Source of the DNA: Streptomyces sp. A 4/2
GTDB lineage: Bacteria; Actinomycetota; Actinomycetes; Streptomycetales; Streptomycetaceae
NCBI RefSeq assembly: GCF_940670765.1
Contig: NZ_CALNVW010000007.1
Span: 124,001 to 188,000, forward strand
Reading direction: 5' to 3'
Length of the DNA: 64,000 nt
The notes below the pieces were generated by a model. It saw nothing but the letters and a program-made list of their open reading frames with translations, searched no databases and was not told the DNA's origin. The first letter of the stretch is position 1. The number at the start of each line of letters is the position of its first letter. Positions 56,388-64,000 of the stretch are shown piece after piece. The translations under genes were made by a program, and so were the position numbers.

Positions 56388-56924
56388 TCAGGCCGAGACG
56401 CCGTCGATCCGGGCCAGCGCGTCGTCCGCGCCGAAGGGCTGCAGGTACGGCAGCCAGCGCGGGTCCCGGTGCCCGGTCCCGATGATGCGCCAGGCGAGCC
56501 CGCTCGGCGGGGCGGGCTGGTGACGCAGCCGCCAGCCCAGTTCCAGCAGGTGACGGTCGGCCTTGACGTGGTTGCACCGGCGGCACGCGGCCACCACATT
56601 GTCCCAGCGGTGCTGCCCGCCGCGACTGCGCGGAATGACATGGTCGACGCTGGTTGCGACGCCACCGCAGTACATGCAGCGCCCGCCGTCACGGGCGAAG
56701 AGCGCACGGCGGGTGAGCGGGACGGGACCCCGGTACGGGACCCGGACGAACCGCTTCAGCCGTACGACGCTGGGCGCGGGAACGATGCAGGTGGCACTGT
56801 GCATGAAGGCGCCGGATTCCTCCAGGGAGACTGCCTTGTTCTCCAGGACGAGGACGAGCGCGCGACGGAGCGGTACGACGCCGAGGGGCTCGTACGACGC
56901 GTTGAGGACCAGGACATGCGGCAC
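56388..56924 (-). CDS. HNH endonuclease
   Basis: The 178-aa protein starts at GTG 56924 (VPHVLVLNASYEPLGVVPLR) with AAGGAGG 8 nt upstream. It has a complete HNH site: CMYCGG, then SVDHVIPRSRGGQHRWDNVV (His, Asn), then CRRCNHVKADR. The paired CxxC motifs hold a structural zinc. This widespread actinobacterial housekeeping version is not attached to a phage or restriction module; its target is unknown. It is divergent from the MscS gene. Confidence 0.9.
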   Translation of the reverse strand: MPHVLVLNASYEPLGVVPLRRALVLVLENKAVSLEESGAFMHSATCIVPAPSVVRLKRFVRVPYRGPVPLTRRALFARDGGRCMYCGGVATSVDHVIPRSRGGQHRWDNVVAACRRCNHVKADRHLLELGWRLRHQPAPPSGLAWRIIGTGHRDPRWLPYLQPFGADDALARIDGVSA

Positions 56925-57162
56925 GGTGGATGCCTCCTTGTACGCCGGCGGCGCGTGGCTCGCGCCGGGACGATCTGCTCTCAGTCTCTCCTCCTGCCTG
57001 GTCGAAGCGCCACCAACGCCAGGTAACGGGCTCGGAGTGTTTTCGCCCACGGACCGGCGCTCCGCCGGGTGGGATACCTCTCTCCGTCGCGCAGGGCGGC
57101 GGCCTCACCGCGATGCGCCGTTAGTGTGGAGGTTCTGCCCGCTTCCCTGGAGGTTCCTGCCC

Positions 57163-58233
57163 GTGATGCCCGTGACCTGGTCACTAGCTGCGGGGGACAG
57201 CTCTCGGCCCGATACGGCCGACACCCTCGGCGACGCCCAGAAGACCGCCACCAATGCCGCCGACTGGGTGCAGCAGAACTGGGCCACCTGGCTCTCGGTG
57301 GGTCTGCGCATCGTGCTGATCCTCGTCATCGCCGTGGTGCTGCGCGTCGTCATACGGCGAATGCTCACCCGGCTGATAGAGCACATGAACCGCAGCGCGA
57401 CGGCCGTCGAGGGCACCGCGCTCGGCGGTCTCCTGGTGAACGCGGAGCGCCGCCGCCAGCGGTCCGAGGCCATCGGTTCGGTGCTGCGCTCGGTGGCCTC
57501 GTTCGTCATCCTGGGCACCGCCGCCCTGATGGTGCTCTCCACGCTGAAGATCGACCTGGCGCCACTGCTGGCGTCGGCCGGGGTGGCGGGTGTCGCGATC
57601 GGCTTCGGCGCGCGCAATCTCGTCACCGACTTCCTCTCCGGCGTCTTCATGATCATGGAGGACCAGTACGGCGTCGGGGACACCATCGACGCGGGAGTGG
57701 CCTCCGGCGAGGTCATCGAGGTCGGCCTGCGGGTGACCAAGCTGCGCGGCGAGAACGGCGCGATCTGGTACGTGCGCAACGGTGAGATCAAGCGGATCGG
57801 CAACCTCAGCCAGGGCTGGGCCACCGCCGCCGTGGACGTCCACGTCAAGCCGACCGAGGATCTGGAGCGGCTGCGCGAGGTGCTCGGCGAGGTCGGGCAG
57901 GAACTGGCCAAGTCCGAGCCGTGGAACGAACAGCTCTGGGGCCCGGTCGAGATCCTGGGCCTGGACTCCGTGCTCCTCGACTCGATGGTCATCCGGGTCT
58001 CGGCCCGGACGATGCCGGGCAAGGCCGTGGGTGTCGAGCGCGAACTGCGCTGGCGGCTGAAGGTCGCCCTGGACGCTGCGGGCATCCACGTGGTGGGCAG
58101 CCCGGTCGCGGCCGACCCGGAGGAAGCGGCCGACCCGTCCGCCGCCATGTCGGCGCCTTCGGCACTGGCCAGTCCGACCTCCCCGCAGTCGCTCGCCGCG
58201 TCGCCCATTCCGCCGCAACAACTGTCGAAGTAG
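57163..58233 (+). CDS. MscS-family mechanosensitive ion channel
   Basis: The roughly 356-aa protein has an N-terminal amphipathic part, two or three spans, and the pore helix/hinge LLASAGVAGVAIGFGARNLV followed by FLSGVFMIMEDQYGVGDTID, the MscS beta-domain signature. A cytosolic alpha/beta domain and a Pro/Ser-rich tail (about 40 residues) follow. It releases solutes on osmotic downshock. GGAGG lies 9 nt before the GTG at 57163; the ATG directly after it is an alternative. Confidence 0.9.
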   Translation: MMPVTWSLAAGDSSRPDTADTLGDAQKTATNAADWVQQNWATWLSVGLRIVLILVIAVVLRVVIRRMLTRLIEHMNRSATAVEGTALGGLLVNAERRRQRSEAIGSVLRSVASFVILGTAALMVLSTLKIDLAPLLASAGVAGVAIGFGARNLVTDFLSGVFMIMEDQYGVGDTIDAGVASGEVIEVGLRVTKLRGENGAIWYVRNGEIKRIGNLSQGWATAAVDVHVKPTEDLERLREVLGEVGQELAKSEPWNEQLWGPVEILGLDSVLLDSMVIRVSARTMPGKAVGVERELRWRLKVALDAAGIHVVGSPVAADPEEAADPSAAMSAPSALASPTSPQSLAASPIPPQQLSK

Positions 58234-58281
58234 CCCGGTCGGACGCCCTGTCGGCGCCCGCCGTTGACTCTCCGTACACAG

Positions 58282-58310
58282 GAGCGCCCCACGGGACACG
58301 TGGGGCGCTC
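58282..58310 (+). terminator. Terminator after the MscS gene
   Basis: A 12-bp stem (gagcgccccacg / cgtggggcgctc) with a 5-nt loop is followed by ATTTC. Confidence 0.85.
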
Positions 58311-58358
58311 ATTTCGGTTGCCCAGGTAACGCTTTGGTTGCCGGACCGGGACAGACCA

Positions 58359-58388
58359 TTGACGACCGGCTGACCTGCGGCCTACGTT
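58359..58388 (+). promoter_or_regulatory. Likely promoter of the csn-like operon
   Basis: A -35 TTGACG (58359-58364) and -10 TACGTT (58383-58388) with 18-bp spacing lie directly before the operator-like palindrome. Confidence 0.65.
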
Positions 58389-58400
58389 CCTCACACCGAA

Positions 58401-58416
58401 TTGGAAAGTTTCCTAA
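58401..58416. promoter_or_regulatory. CsnR-type operator
   Basis: The sequence ttggaaagtttcctaa holds a perfect GGAAA-G-TTTCC core (58403-58413). It sits just downstream of the -10, where a bound repressor would block transcription. It resembles the palindromic CsnR site described at chitosanase genes. Confidence 0.75.
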
Positions 58417-58445
58417 CAGTGGCGTGAGGGGCAGGTGCGTACGGC

Positions 58446-59654
58446 ATGGCCGGTGGAACGACTCCGGGGACTCCGCGGGTTCTTCGGGCGATGAACGACC
58501 GCGCGGCCCTCGACCTGCTGCTGGAGCACGGGCCGCTGTCCCGCACCAGGATCGGCAAACTGACCGGGCTCTCCAAGCCGACGGCCTCCCAGCTGCTCGC
58601 GCGCCTCGAAGCCGCCGGGCTCGTCGTGGCCACCGGGACCAGTGAGGGCCGTCCGGGTCCCAGCGCCCAGCTCTACGCGGTCAACGCCCGGTCCGCCCAC
58701 GCGGCCGGGATCGACGTCAATCCGCAGCGCATCCGGGCCGCCGTCGCCGACATCTCCGGCCGGACCGTGGGCGAGTTCCGGCTGGTGACCCCGGGCCGGC
58801 GCGGCGCCGGAGTCGTCCGGCAGGTGACCGACGCGCTGGACGGCGCCGCGAAGGCGGCCGGTCTGGTGCGGGCCGACGTACGGCGGGTGGTGGTGGGCAC
58901 CCCGGGCGCCTTCGACCCCAACACCGGGCAGCTGCGGTACGCCTCCCATCTGCCCGGCTGGCACTCCCCCACCCTGCTCGACGAGCTGGCAGCCGCGTTG
59001 CCGATGCCCGTGGAGTACGAGAACGACGTCAATCTGGCGGCCATCGCCGAGCAGCGCCTCGGCGCCGCACGGGGGCACGACGACTTCGTCCTGCTGTGGA
59101 ACGAGGAGGGTGTCGGCGCGGCCGTCGTCCTCGGCGGCCGGCTGCACCGGGGATTCACCGGCGGCGCGGGCGAGGTCGGTTTCATGCCGGTGCCCGGCGC
59201 TCCGCTGGTGCGCCAGGTGACCAAGGTCAACGCCGGTGGGTTCCAGGAGCTCGCGGGGTCCCAGGCGCTGGCCCGGCTGGCCGGTGAACTCGGCATCGAG
59301 AACATCGGGCCCGGCTCGCACACCGAGATGGCGGGCCGGTTGATCACCGAGGCCGCAGCGGCCGAGGAGGGACCGTACCGGCGGCTCCTCGAAGTCTTCG
59401 CCACGGCGGTCGCCACCGGACTCGCCTCGCTGGTGGCCGTGCTCGACCCCGAACTGCTGGTTCTCTCCGGCGACCTGATGGTGGCCGGCGGGGAGCCGCT
59501 GCGCGCACTCGTCCAGAGCGAACTCGCCGAACTCGCCGCCTCACGACCCCGGCTCGTCCTCGGTTCCGTACGGGAGAAGCCCGTCCTGCGCGGCGCGCTG
59601 GAGAGTGCGCTCGCCACCACCCGCGACGACGTCTTCGACACCTCGTCCCACTGA
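58446..59654 (+). CDS. csnR: ROK-family transcriptional regulator (CsnR-like)
   Basis: The 402-aa repressor has an N-terminal winged helix (LLLEHGPLSRTRIGKLTGLS, KPTASQLLARLEAAGLV) and a ROK sugar-binding domain (GIDVNPQRIRAAVADISG, VVGTPGAFDPNTGQL, ENDVNLAAIAEQRLG). The usual ROK zinc motif CxCGxxGC is absent, and GGAGEVGFMPV stands near where it would be expected. In S. lividans/coelicolor, CsnR heads csnREFGHK and is inactivated by chitosan oligosaccharides; the downstream genes match that order. Self-regulation is expected from the operator-like site 30 bp before the ATG. Confidence 0.85.
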   Translation: MAGGTTPGTPRVLRAMNDRAALDLLLEHGPLSRTRIGKLTGLSKPTASQLLARLEAAGLVVATGTSEGRPGPSAQLYAVNARSAHAAGIDVNPQRIRAAVADISGRTVGEFRLVTPGRRGAGVVRQVTDALDGAAKAAGLVRADVRRVVVGTPGAFDPNTGQLRYASHLPGWHSPTLLDELAAALPMPVEYENDVNLAAIAEQRLGAARGHDDFVLLWNEEGVGAAVVLGGRLHRGFTGGAGEVGFMPVPGAPLVRQVTKVNAGGFQELAGSQALARLAGELGIENIGPGSHTEMAGRLITEAAAAEEGPYRRLLEVFATAVATGLASLVAVLDPELLVLSGDLMVAGGEPLRALVQSELAELAASRPRLVLGSVREKPVLRGALESALATTRDDVFDTSSH

Positions 59655-59792
59655 CCTCCGCACCGCACCACCCGCATCACACACCCGCGCCGCACCACCC
59701 GCACACCGCACCACCGCGCACCACCCGCCCGCACCACTCAGCCCGTCCCGCACCCCCGCTCAGCCCCAGATCCGCCAGAGGGAGATTCCGTC
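59655..59792 (+). promoter_or_regulatory. C-rich, G-poor leader between csnR and csnE
   Basis: This 138-bp spacer consists mostly of ccgcaccaccc-type runs with few G or T, so its RNA would be unstructured and C-rich, like a Rho entry (rut) site. No hairpin or promoter was recognised. The csnE ribosome-binding site (AGGGAG) closes it. Confidence 0.5.
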
Positions 59793-61127
59793 ATGCCCAG
59801 AAACCGCCGACTGGCCGCGGCTGCCGTCGCTGCCGCGTCCATGTCCCTGCTCACCTCGGCCTGTACGGGCCAGAGTTCGGGAGGCGCCACCGACGACGCG
59901 AACGCCAAGACCACCATCACCTTCTGGCACGGCTGGAACGCCGCCAGCGAAGTGAAGGCGATGCAGGCGGACGTCGACCGCTTCGAGAAGGTGCACCCGA
60001 ACATCAAGGTCAAGGTCGTCGGCAACATGACCGACGACAAGATCAACCAGGCGCTGCGCGGCGGCGGTTCGAACGCGCCGGACGTCGTCTCCTCCTTCAC
60101 CACCGACAACGTCGGGAAGTTCTGCTCGTCGGGCGCCTTCGCGGATCTGAAGCCGTTCCTCGACAAGTCGAAGATCGACGTCGGCGCCACCTTCTCCAAG
60201 CCGCTCCTGGACTACACGCAGTTCGACGGCACGCGCTGCACGCTGCCGCTGCTGAGCGACGCGTACGCGCTGTACTACAACAAGGACGCGTTCGAGAAGG
60301 CCGGCATCACCGAACCGCCCACGACGTGGGACGAGTTCGACAAGGACGCCGTCACGCTGACGAAGTCCAAGGGCGACTCGTACCAGCAGCTCGGCTTCAT
60401 GCCGACCTTCCACGGATACGAGTCGACCCCCAGCCACCTGGTCGCGCAGTGGAGCCCCACCTACTTCGACAAGGCGGGCAAGTCCAACGTCGCCGCGGAC
60501 CCCGCGTTCGCGAAGATGTTCGCCTGGCAGCAGGACCTGGTGAAGAAGCTCGGCGGGTTCGACAAGCTGGAGAAGTTCCGGGCCACGTTCGGTAACGAGT
60601 GGGGCGCCAAGCATCCTTTCCAGACCGGTCAGGTCGCCATGCAGGTCGACGGGGAGTGGCGGCTGGGCATGGCCCAGGACGCCAAGTCGAAGGTGAACAT
60701 CGGCGTCGCGCCGCTGCCCGTCCCCGCGGACCAGAAGGACAGCTACGGCAAGGGCTACATCACCGGCACGGTCGTCGGGATCGCCTCGACCAGCAAGAAG
60801 CAGAACGCCTCCTGGGAGTTCGTGAAGTACATCACCACGGACACCGACGCGGTCGTGGACTTCGCCAACGACATCCACAACGTCCCGTCCACGCTGGCCG
60901 CCCTCAAGTCGCCGAAGCTGAAGTTCGACCCACGCCTGAAGACCTTCCTGGACATCGCGCAGGACCCGCACTCGAACACCACGCCCGCCTCGATCAACGG
61001 CGGTACCTACCAGGTGACGCTCCAGGACTTCGGATACGCCTTCGAGTCCGGCAAGTCGAAGGATCTGAAGGGCGGTCTGGAGAACACCGCGTCGCAGATC
61101 GACAAGGACATCGAGAAGGCGAAGTAA
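59793..61127 (+). CDS. csnE: ABC sugar-binding lipoprotein (CsnE-like)
   Basis: The 444-aa solute-binding protein has a lipoprotein signal with lipobox LTSAC (Cys near residue 25). The mature family-1 extracellular sugar-binding fold shows TITFWHGWNAASEVKAM, LLSDAYALYYNKDAFEKAG and VAMQVDGEWRLGM. In the csn system it captures glucosamine oligosaccharides from chitosan; chitobiose or another sugar is possible. The ATG at 59793 has AGGGAG 8 nt upstream. It is followed after 7 bp by the first permease gene. Confidence 0.88.
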   Translation: MPRNRRLAAAAVAAASMSLLTSACTGQSSGGATDDANAKTTITFWHGWNAASEVKAMQADVDRFEKVHPNIKVKVVGNMTDDKINQALRGGGSNAPDVVSSFTTDNVGKFCSSGAFADLKPFLDKSKIDVGATFSKPLLDYTQFDGTRCTLPLLSDAYALYYNKDAFEKAGITEPPTTWDEFDKDAVTLTKSKGDSYQQLGFMPTFHGYESTPSHLVAQWSPTYFDKAGKSNVAADPAFAKMFAWQQDLVKKLGGFDKLEKFRATFGNEWGAKHPFQTGQVAMQVDGEWRLGMAQDAKSKVNIGVAPLPVPADQKDSYGKGYITGTVVGIASTSKKQNASWEFVKYITTDTDAVVDFANDIHNVPSTLAALKSPKLKFDPRLKTFLDIAQDPHSNTTPASINGGTYQVTLQDFGYAFESGKSKDLKGGLENTASQIDKDIEKAK

Positions 61128-61134
61128 CCTCGCC

Positions 61135-62076
61135 ATGACCACGTACACCCCGCGATCGAAGCGCCGCCGCGCGGCGCTCCGGACGGCGGCCTTCATGTCG
61201 CCCTGGCTCATCGGGTTCTGCGTCTTCTTCGTGTACCCGCTGGTCTCGACCGTCTACTTCTCGTTCACGGACTACGACGGCTTCAAACCGCCCACCTTCA
61301 ACGGTCTGCAGAACTGGACCTACGTCTTCACGAACTATCCGGACTTCTGGCCCGCGATGCGCAACACCCTCTGGCTGGTGATCGTGATGGTCGCCTGCCG
61401 GGTGGTCTTCGGTCTCGGCATCGGGATGCTGATCACGAAGATCAAGACGGGAGCGGGGGTCTTCCGGACGCTCTTCTACCTGCCGTACCTGGCGCCGCCG
61501 GTCGCCGCCACCCTCGCCTTCGTCTTCCTGCTCAACCCGGGTACCGGGCCGGTCAATTCGATCCTCGGCGACATCGGGCTGCCGACGCCCGGCTGGTTCA
61601 CCGACTCCACCTGGTCGAAGCCCGCGCTCACCATGCTCGCGGTGTGGGGCATCGGCGACCTGATGGTGATCTTCATGGCCGCGCTCCTCGACGTACCGAA
61701 GGAGCAGTACGAGGCGGCGGAGCTGGACGGCGCCTCGGCGACCCAGCGCTTCCGGTTCGTGACGCTGCCGAACATCTCGCCGATCATCATGTTCGCGGTG
61801 GTCACCGGGATCATCCAGGCGATGCAGTACTACACCCAGCCACTGGTGGCGGGGAAGGTCGCCTCCGGAATCATCGGCGGCAGCGGGCAGCAGTTCCAGC
61901 CGGGCTTCCCCGACAAGTCCACGCTGACCCTGCCGCAGCTCGTCTACACGCTCGGCTTCCAGCGCTTCGACTACGGCTCCGCGTGCGTGGTCGCGCTCGT
62001 CCTCTTCGCCCTGGCCATGGCTTTCACCGCACTGCTGATGCGGCGCCGCAGCGGGCTCGTACAGGCAGGTGACTGA
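61135..62076 (+). CDS. csnF: ABC sugar transporter permease (CsnF-like)
   Basis: The 313-aa MalF-type permease has six spans and the ATPase-contact motif EAAELDGASATQRFRFVTLP (EAA loop) around residues 199-218. It begins FMSPWLIGFCVFFVYPLVST, as usual for this family. It is 7 bp after csnE and 5 bp before csnG. No ATPase gene is seen; Streptomyces sugar importers share the MsiK ATPase encoded elsewhere. Confidence 0.9.
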   Translation: MTTYTPRSKRRRAALRTAAFMSPWLIGFCVFFVYPLVSTVYFSFTDYDGFKPPTFNGLQNWTYVFTNYPDFWPAMRNTLWLVIVMVACRVVFGLGIGMLITKIKTGAGVFRTLFYLPYLAPPVAATLAFVFLLNPGTGPVNSILGDIGLPTPGWFTDSTWSKPALTMLAVWGIGDLMVIFMAALLDVPKEQYEAAELDGASATQRFRFVTLPNISPIIMFAVVTGIIQAMQYYTQPLVAGKVASGIIGGSGQQFQPGFPDKSTLTLPQLVYTLGFQRFDYGSACVVALVLFALAMAFTALLMRRRSGLVQAGD

Positions 62077-62081
62077 CCGTC

Positions 62082-62984
62082 ATGACACAGCTCACCACCC
62101 ACGTCACCGACAACCCGTCGATCCGTGTCCAGGCCGACGAGGCCGAGCGGACCGCACGCCGCAAGACGCTGCTGCACTGGATCGCCGTGCACGCCCTGGG
62201 CGTGGCCGCAGCGCTCTTCTTCGTGCTGCCGTTCGTCTTCGTGATCCTGACCTCGCTGATGAGCGACCAGCAGACACTCACCCGCGACCTGTGGCCGCAC
62301 ACCTTCGAGTGGTCCAACTACCGCAAGGTCTTCGACACCCCGGGCTTCCTGACCTGGTGGCGGAACACCCTGCTGTACGCGGGACTCGGCACCGTACTGA
62401 CCGTGGTGTCGTCGCTGCCCGTGGCGTACGCGCTCGCCAAGTTCCGCTTCCGCGGGCGGCACCTGTCGCTGATGCTCGTCATCTCGATGATGATGCTGCC
62501 GCCGCAGGTCGTCATCATCCCGATGTATCTGTTCTGGGCGAAGCAGCTGGACCTGTCCGGCACGCTCTGGCCGCTGATCATCCCGATGGCGTTCGGCGAC
62601 GCGTTCTCCATCTTCCTGCTGCGGCAGTTCCTGCTGACGATCCCGAACGAGTACATCGACGCGGCCAAGGTCGACGGCTGCGGTGAGTTCCGCACGCTGC
62701 TCAAGGTCATCGTCCCGATGGCCAAGCCGGGGATCGCCGCCGTCGCGCTGTTCCAGTTCTTCTACGCCTGGAACGACTACTTCGGCCCGCAGATCTACAC
62801 CTCGGAGAACTCGGCCGCCTGGACGCTGTCCTACGGCCTGGATTCCTTCAAGGGCGCACACCAGACCGACTGGAATCTGACCATGGCCGCGACCGTACTG
62901 GTCATGGCCCCCGTGATCCTCGTCTTCTTCTTCGCACAGAAGGCCTTTGTCGAGGGCGTCACACTGACCGGAGTGAAGGGTTAG
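62082..62984 (+). CDS. csnG: ABC sugar transporter permease (CsnG-like)
   Basis: The 300-aa MalG-type permease has six spans and the EAA loop DAAKVDGCGEFRTLLKVIVP followed by MAKPG (about residues 199-223). AGGTGA lies upstream of the ATG. It pairs with csnF and the shared MsiK ATPase. The stop is 5 bp before the GH4 gene. Confidence 0.9.
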   Translation: MTQLTTHVTDNPSIRVQADEAERTARRKTLLHWIAVHALGVAAALFFVLPFVFVILTSLMSDQQTLTRDLWPHTFEWSNYRKVFDTPGFLTWWRNTLLYAGLGTVLTVVSSLPVAYALAKFRFRGRHLSLMLVISMMMLPPQVVIIPMYLFWAKQLDLSGTLWPLIIPMAFGDAFSIFLLRQFLLTIPNEYIDAAKVDGCGEFRTLLKVIVPMAKPGIAAVALFQFFYAWNDYFGPQIYTSENSAAWTLSYGLDSFKGAHQTDWNLTMAATVLVMAPVILVFFFAQKAFVEGVTLTGVKG

Positions 62985-62989
62985 CTGAA

Positions 62990-64000
62990 ATGAAGCTCGC
63001 AGTAGTGGGGGGCGGTTCCACCTACACCCCCGAACTCATCGATGGCTTCGCGCGGTTGAGGGACACGCTGCCGATCAGCGAGCTGGTGCTCGTGGACCCC
63101 GCGGCCGACCGCCTCGAACTGGTGGGCGGTCTCGCCCGGCGGATCTTCGCCAAGCAGGGTCACCCGGGCGTCATCACGACGACCTCGGACCTGGACGCGG
63201 GCGTCGCGGACGCCGACGCGGTCCTGCTCCAGTTGCGCGTCGGCGGCCAGGCGGCCCGCCAGCGGGACGAGACCTGGCCGCTGGAGTGCGGCTGCATCGG
63301 GCAGGAGACGACCGGGGCCGGCGGCCTCGCCAAGGCGCTGCGCACGGTGCCGGTCGTGCTCGACATCGCCGAGCGCGTACGGCGCACCAACCCGAACGCC
63401 TGGATCATCGACTTCACCAACCCGGTGGGCATCGTCACCCGGGCGCTGCTCCAGGCCGGGCACAAGGCCGTCGGGCTCTGCAACGTCGCCATCGGCTTCC
63501 AGCGGAAGTTCGCCGCCCAGCTCGACGTCGCGCCGTCCGACGTGTTCCTCAACCACGTCGGGCTCAACCACCTGACCTGGGAACTCGGCGTCCGCCTGGG
63601 CGGTCCCGAGGGCGCGGACGTGCTGCCGAAGCTGCTCGCCGAGCACGGCGACGCGATCGCCGACGACCTGCATCTGCCGCGCTCGGTCGTGGACCGGCTC
63701 GGCGTGGTGCCCTCGTACTACCTGCGCTACTTCTACGCGCACGACGAGGTCGTACGGGAGCTGCGCACCAAGCCGTCGCGGGCCGCCGAGGTGGCCGCGA
63801 TGGAGAAGGAACTGCTCACCATGTACGGCGACCCGGCGCTGGACGAGAAGCCCGCGCTGCTCGCCAAGCGGGGCGGCGCGTTCTACTCCGAGGCGGCCGT
63901 GGACCTGGCGTCCTCGCTGCTCGGCGCGGGGGGCTCCCGGTACCAGGTGGTCAACACGTACAACAACGGCACGCTGCCGTTCCTCCCCGACGACGCCGTG
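62990..64000 (+). CDS. csnH: GH4 family glycosidase (CsnH-like), cut by window end
   Basis: 337 residues are visible from ATG 62990 (MKLAVVGGGSTYTPELIDGF). The NAD-binding GGGS loop, IIDFTNPVGIVTRALL, GLCNVAIGFQRK (metal Cys) and NHVGLNHLTWELG (metal His) are GH4 hallmarks. GH4 enzymes use NAD and Mn to cleave (phospho)glycosides by redox-assisted elimination. In the csn operon the enzyme is thought to process imported glucosamine oligomers, followed by a sugar kinase (csnK), which would lie beyond the window. Confidence 0.88.
   Translation, partial: MKLAVVGGGSTYTPELIDGFARLRDTLPISELVLVDPAADRLELVGGLARRIFAKQGHPGVITTTSDLDAGVADADAVLLQLRVGGQAARQRDETWPLECGCIGQETTGAGGLAKALRTVPVVLDIAERVRRTNPNAWIIDFTNPVGIVTRALLQAGHKAVGLCNVAIGFQRKFAAQLDVAPSDVFLNHVGLNHLTWELGVRLGGPEGADVLPKLLAEHGDAIADDLHLPRSVVDRLGVVPSYYLRYFYAHDEVVRELRTKPSRAAEVAAMEKELLTMYGDPALDEKPALLAKRGGAFYSEAAVDLASSLLGAGGSRYQVVNTYNNGTLPFLPDDAV

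Overview
The window is a GC-rich actinobacterial chromosome segment, almost certainly Streptomyces. The evidence is the codon bias, frequent GTG starts, the mre/ndk/folC/valS and clpX-clpP2-clpP1-tig blocks, a Fe-type sodF with a Nur-like box, and a chitosan-oligosaccharide (csn-like) locus. From memory the gene order tracks the S. coelicolor core stretch from about SCO2599 (rne) to about SCO2661 (csn). It is core chromosome: I see no prophage, IS element, CRISPR array or antibiotic cluster, and no system I can defend as new.

1-13.8 kb (minus strand): 5' end of an RNase E/G gene; a radical-SAM-associated protein with a probable CTG start; a B12-binding radical SAM protein; a CHAD protein; the cell-elongation cluster rodA-mrdA-mreD-mreC-mreB; then ndk, a DUF4233 membrane protein and folC. 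13.9-14.9 kb (plus): a second MreB paralogue between folC and valS. 15-23.5 kb: valS, a membrane protein with a Q/P/G/Y-rich tail (plus strand), and the proteostasis block clpX, clpP2, clpP1, tig with a match to the ClgR box upstream of clpP1. Then come tRNA-Pro(TGG) and tRNA-Gly(TCC).

23.8-35.7 kb: a small membrane protein, an acyltransferase-3 protein, an ABC exporter pair, a PP2C phosphatase, an Eis-like acetyltransferase, a Nei-type glycosylase, rpiB, an amino acid permease, bioY, and the collapsed remnant of a second permease that still has its terminator. 35.7-43.6 kb: sodF behind a Nur-like box, a DsbA-like protein, an M1 aminopeptidase, an AbiEi/DUF559-like hypothetical, a Tat-exported metallophosphoesterase with a PHO-box-like repeat, and a Nudix hydrolase. 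43.8-58.2 kb: a large secreted S8 protease, asd, a second M1 aminopeptidase (pepN), allantoicase with a LysR regulator, malQ flanked by two small ORFs, an HNH nuclease and an MscS channel. 58.3-64 kb: a ROK regulator with an operator-like palindrome just downstream of its promoter, followed by a binding protein, two permeases and a GH4 enzyme cut by the window end. This matches the known csnR-csnEFGH arrangement.

Nearly every transcription unit ends in a long perfect GC hairpin, which makes operon limits easy to read. The most useful observations are regulatory (ClgR, Nur, PHO and CsnR-type sites; a tandem palindromic repeat between mrdA and mreD; a C-rich possible Rho-entry leader before csnE) and evolutionary (the extra MreB, paired M1 aminopeptidases, the permease remnant). 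Motif calls were made by eye.
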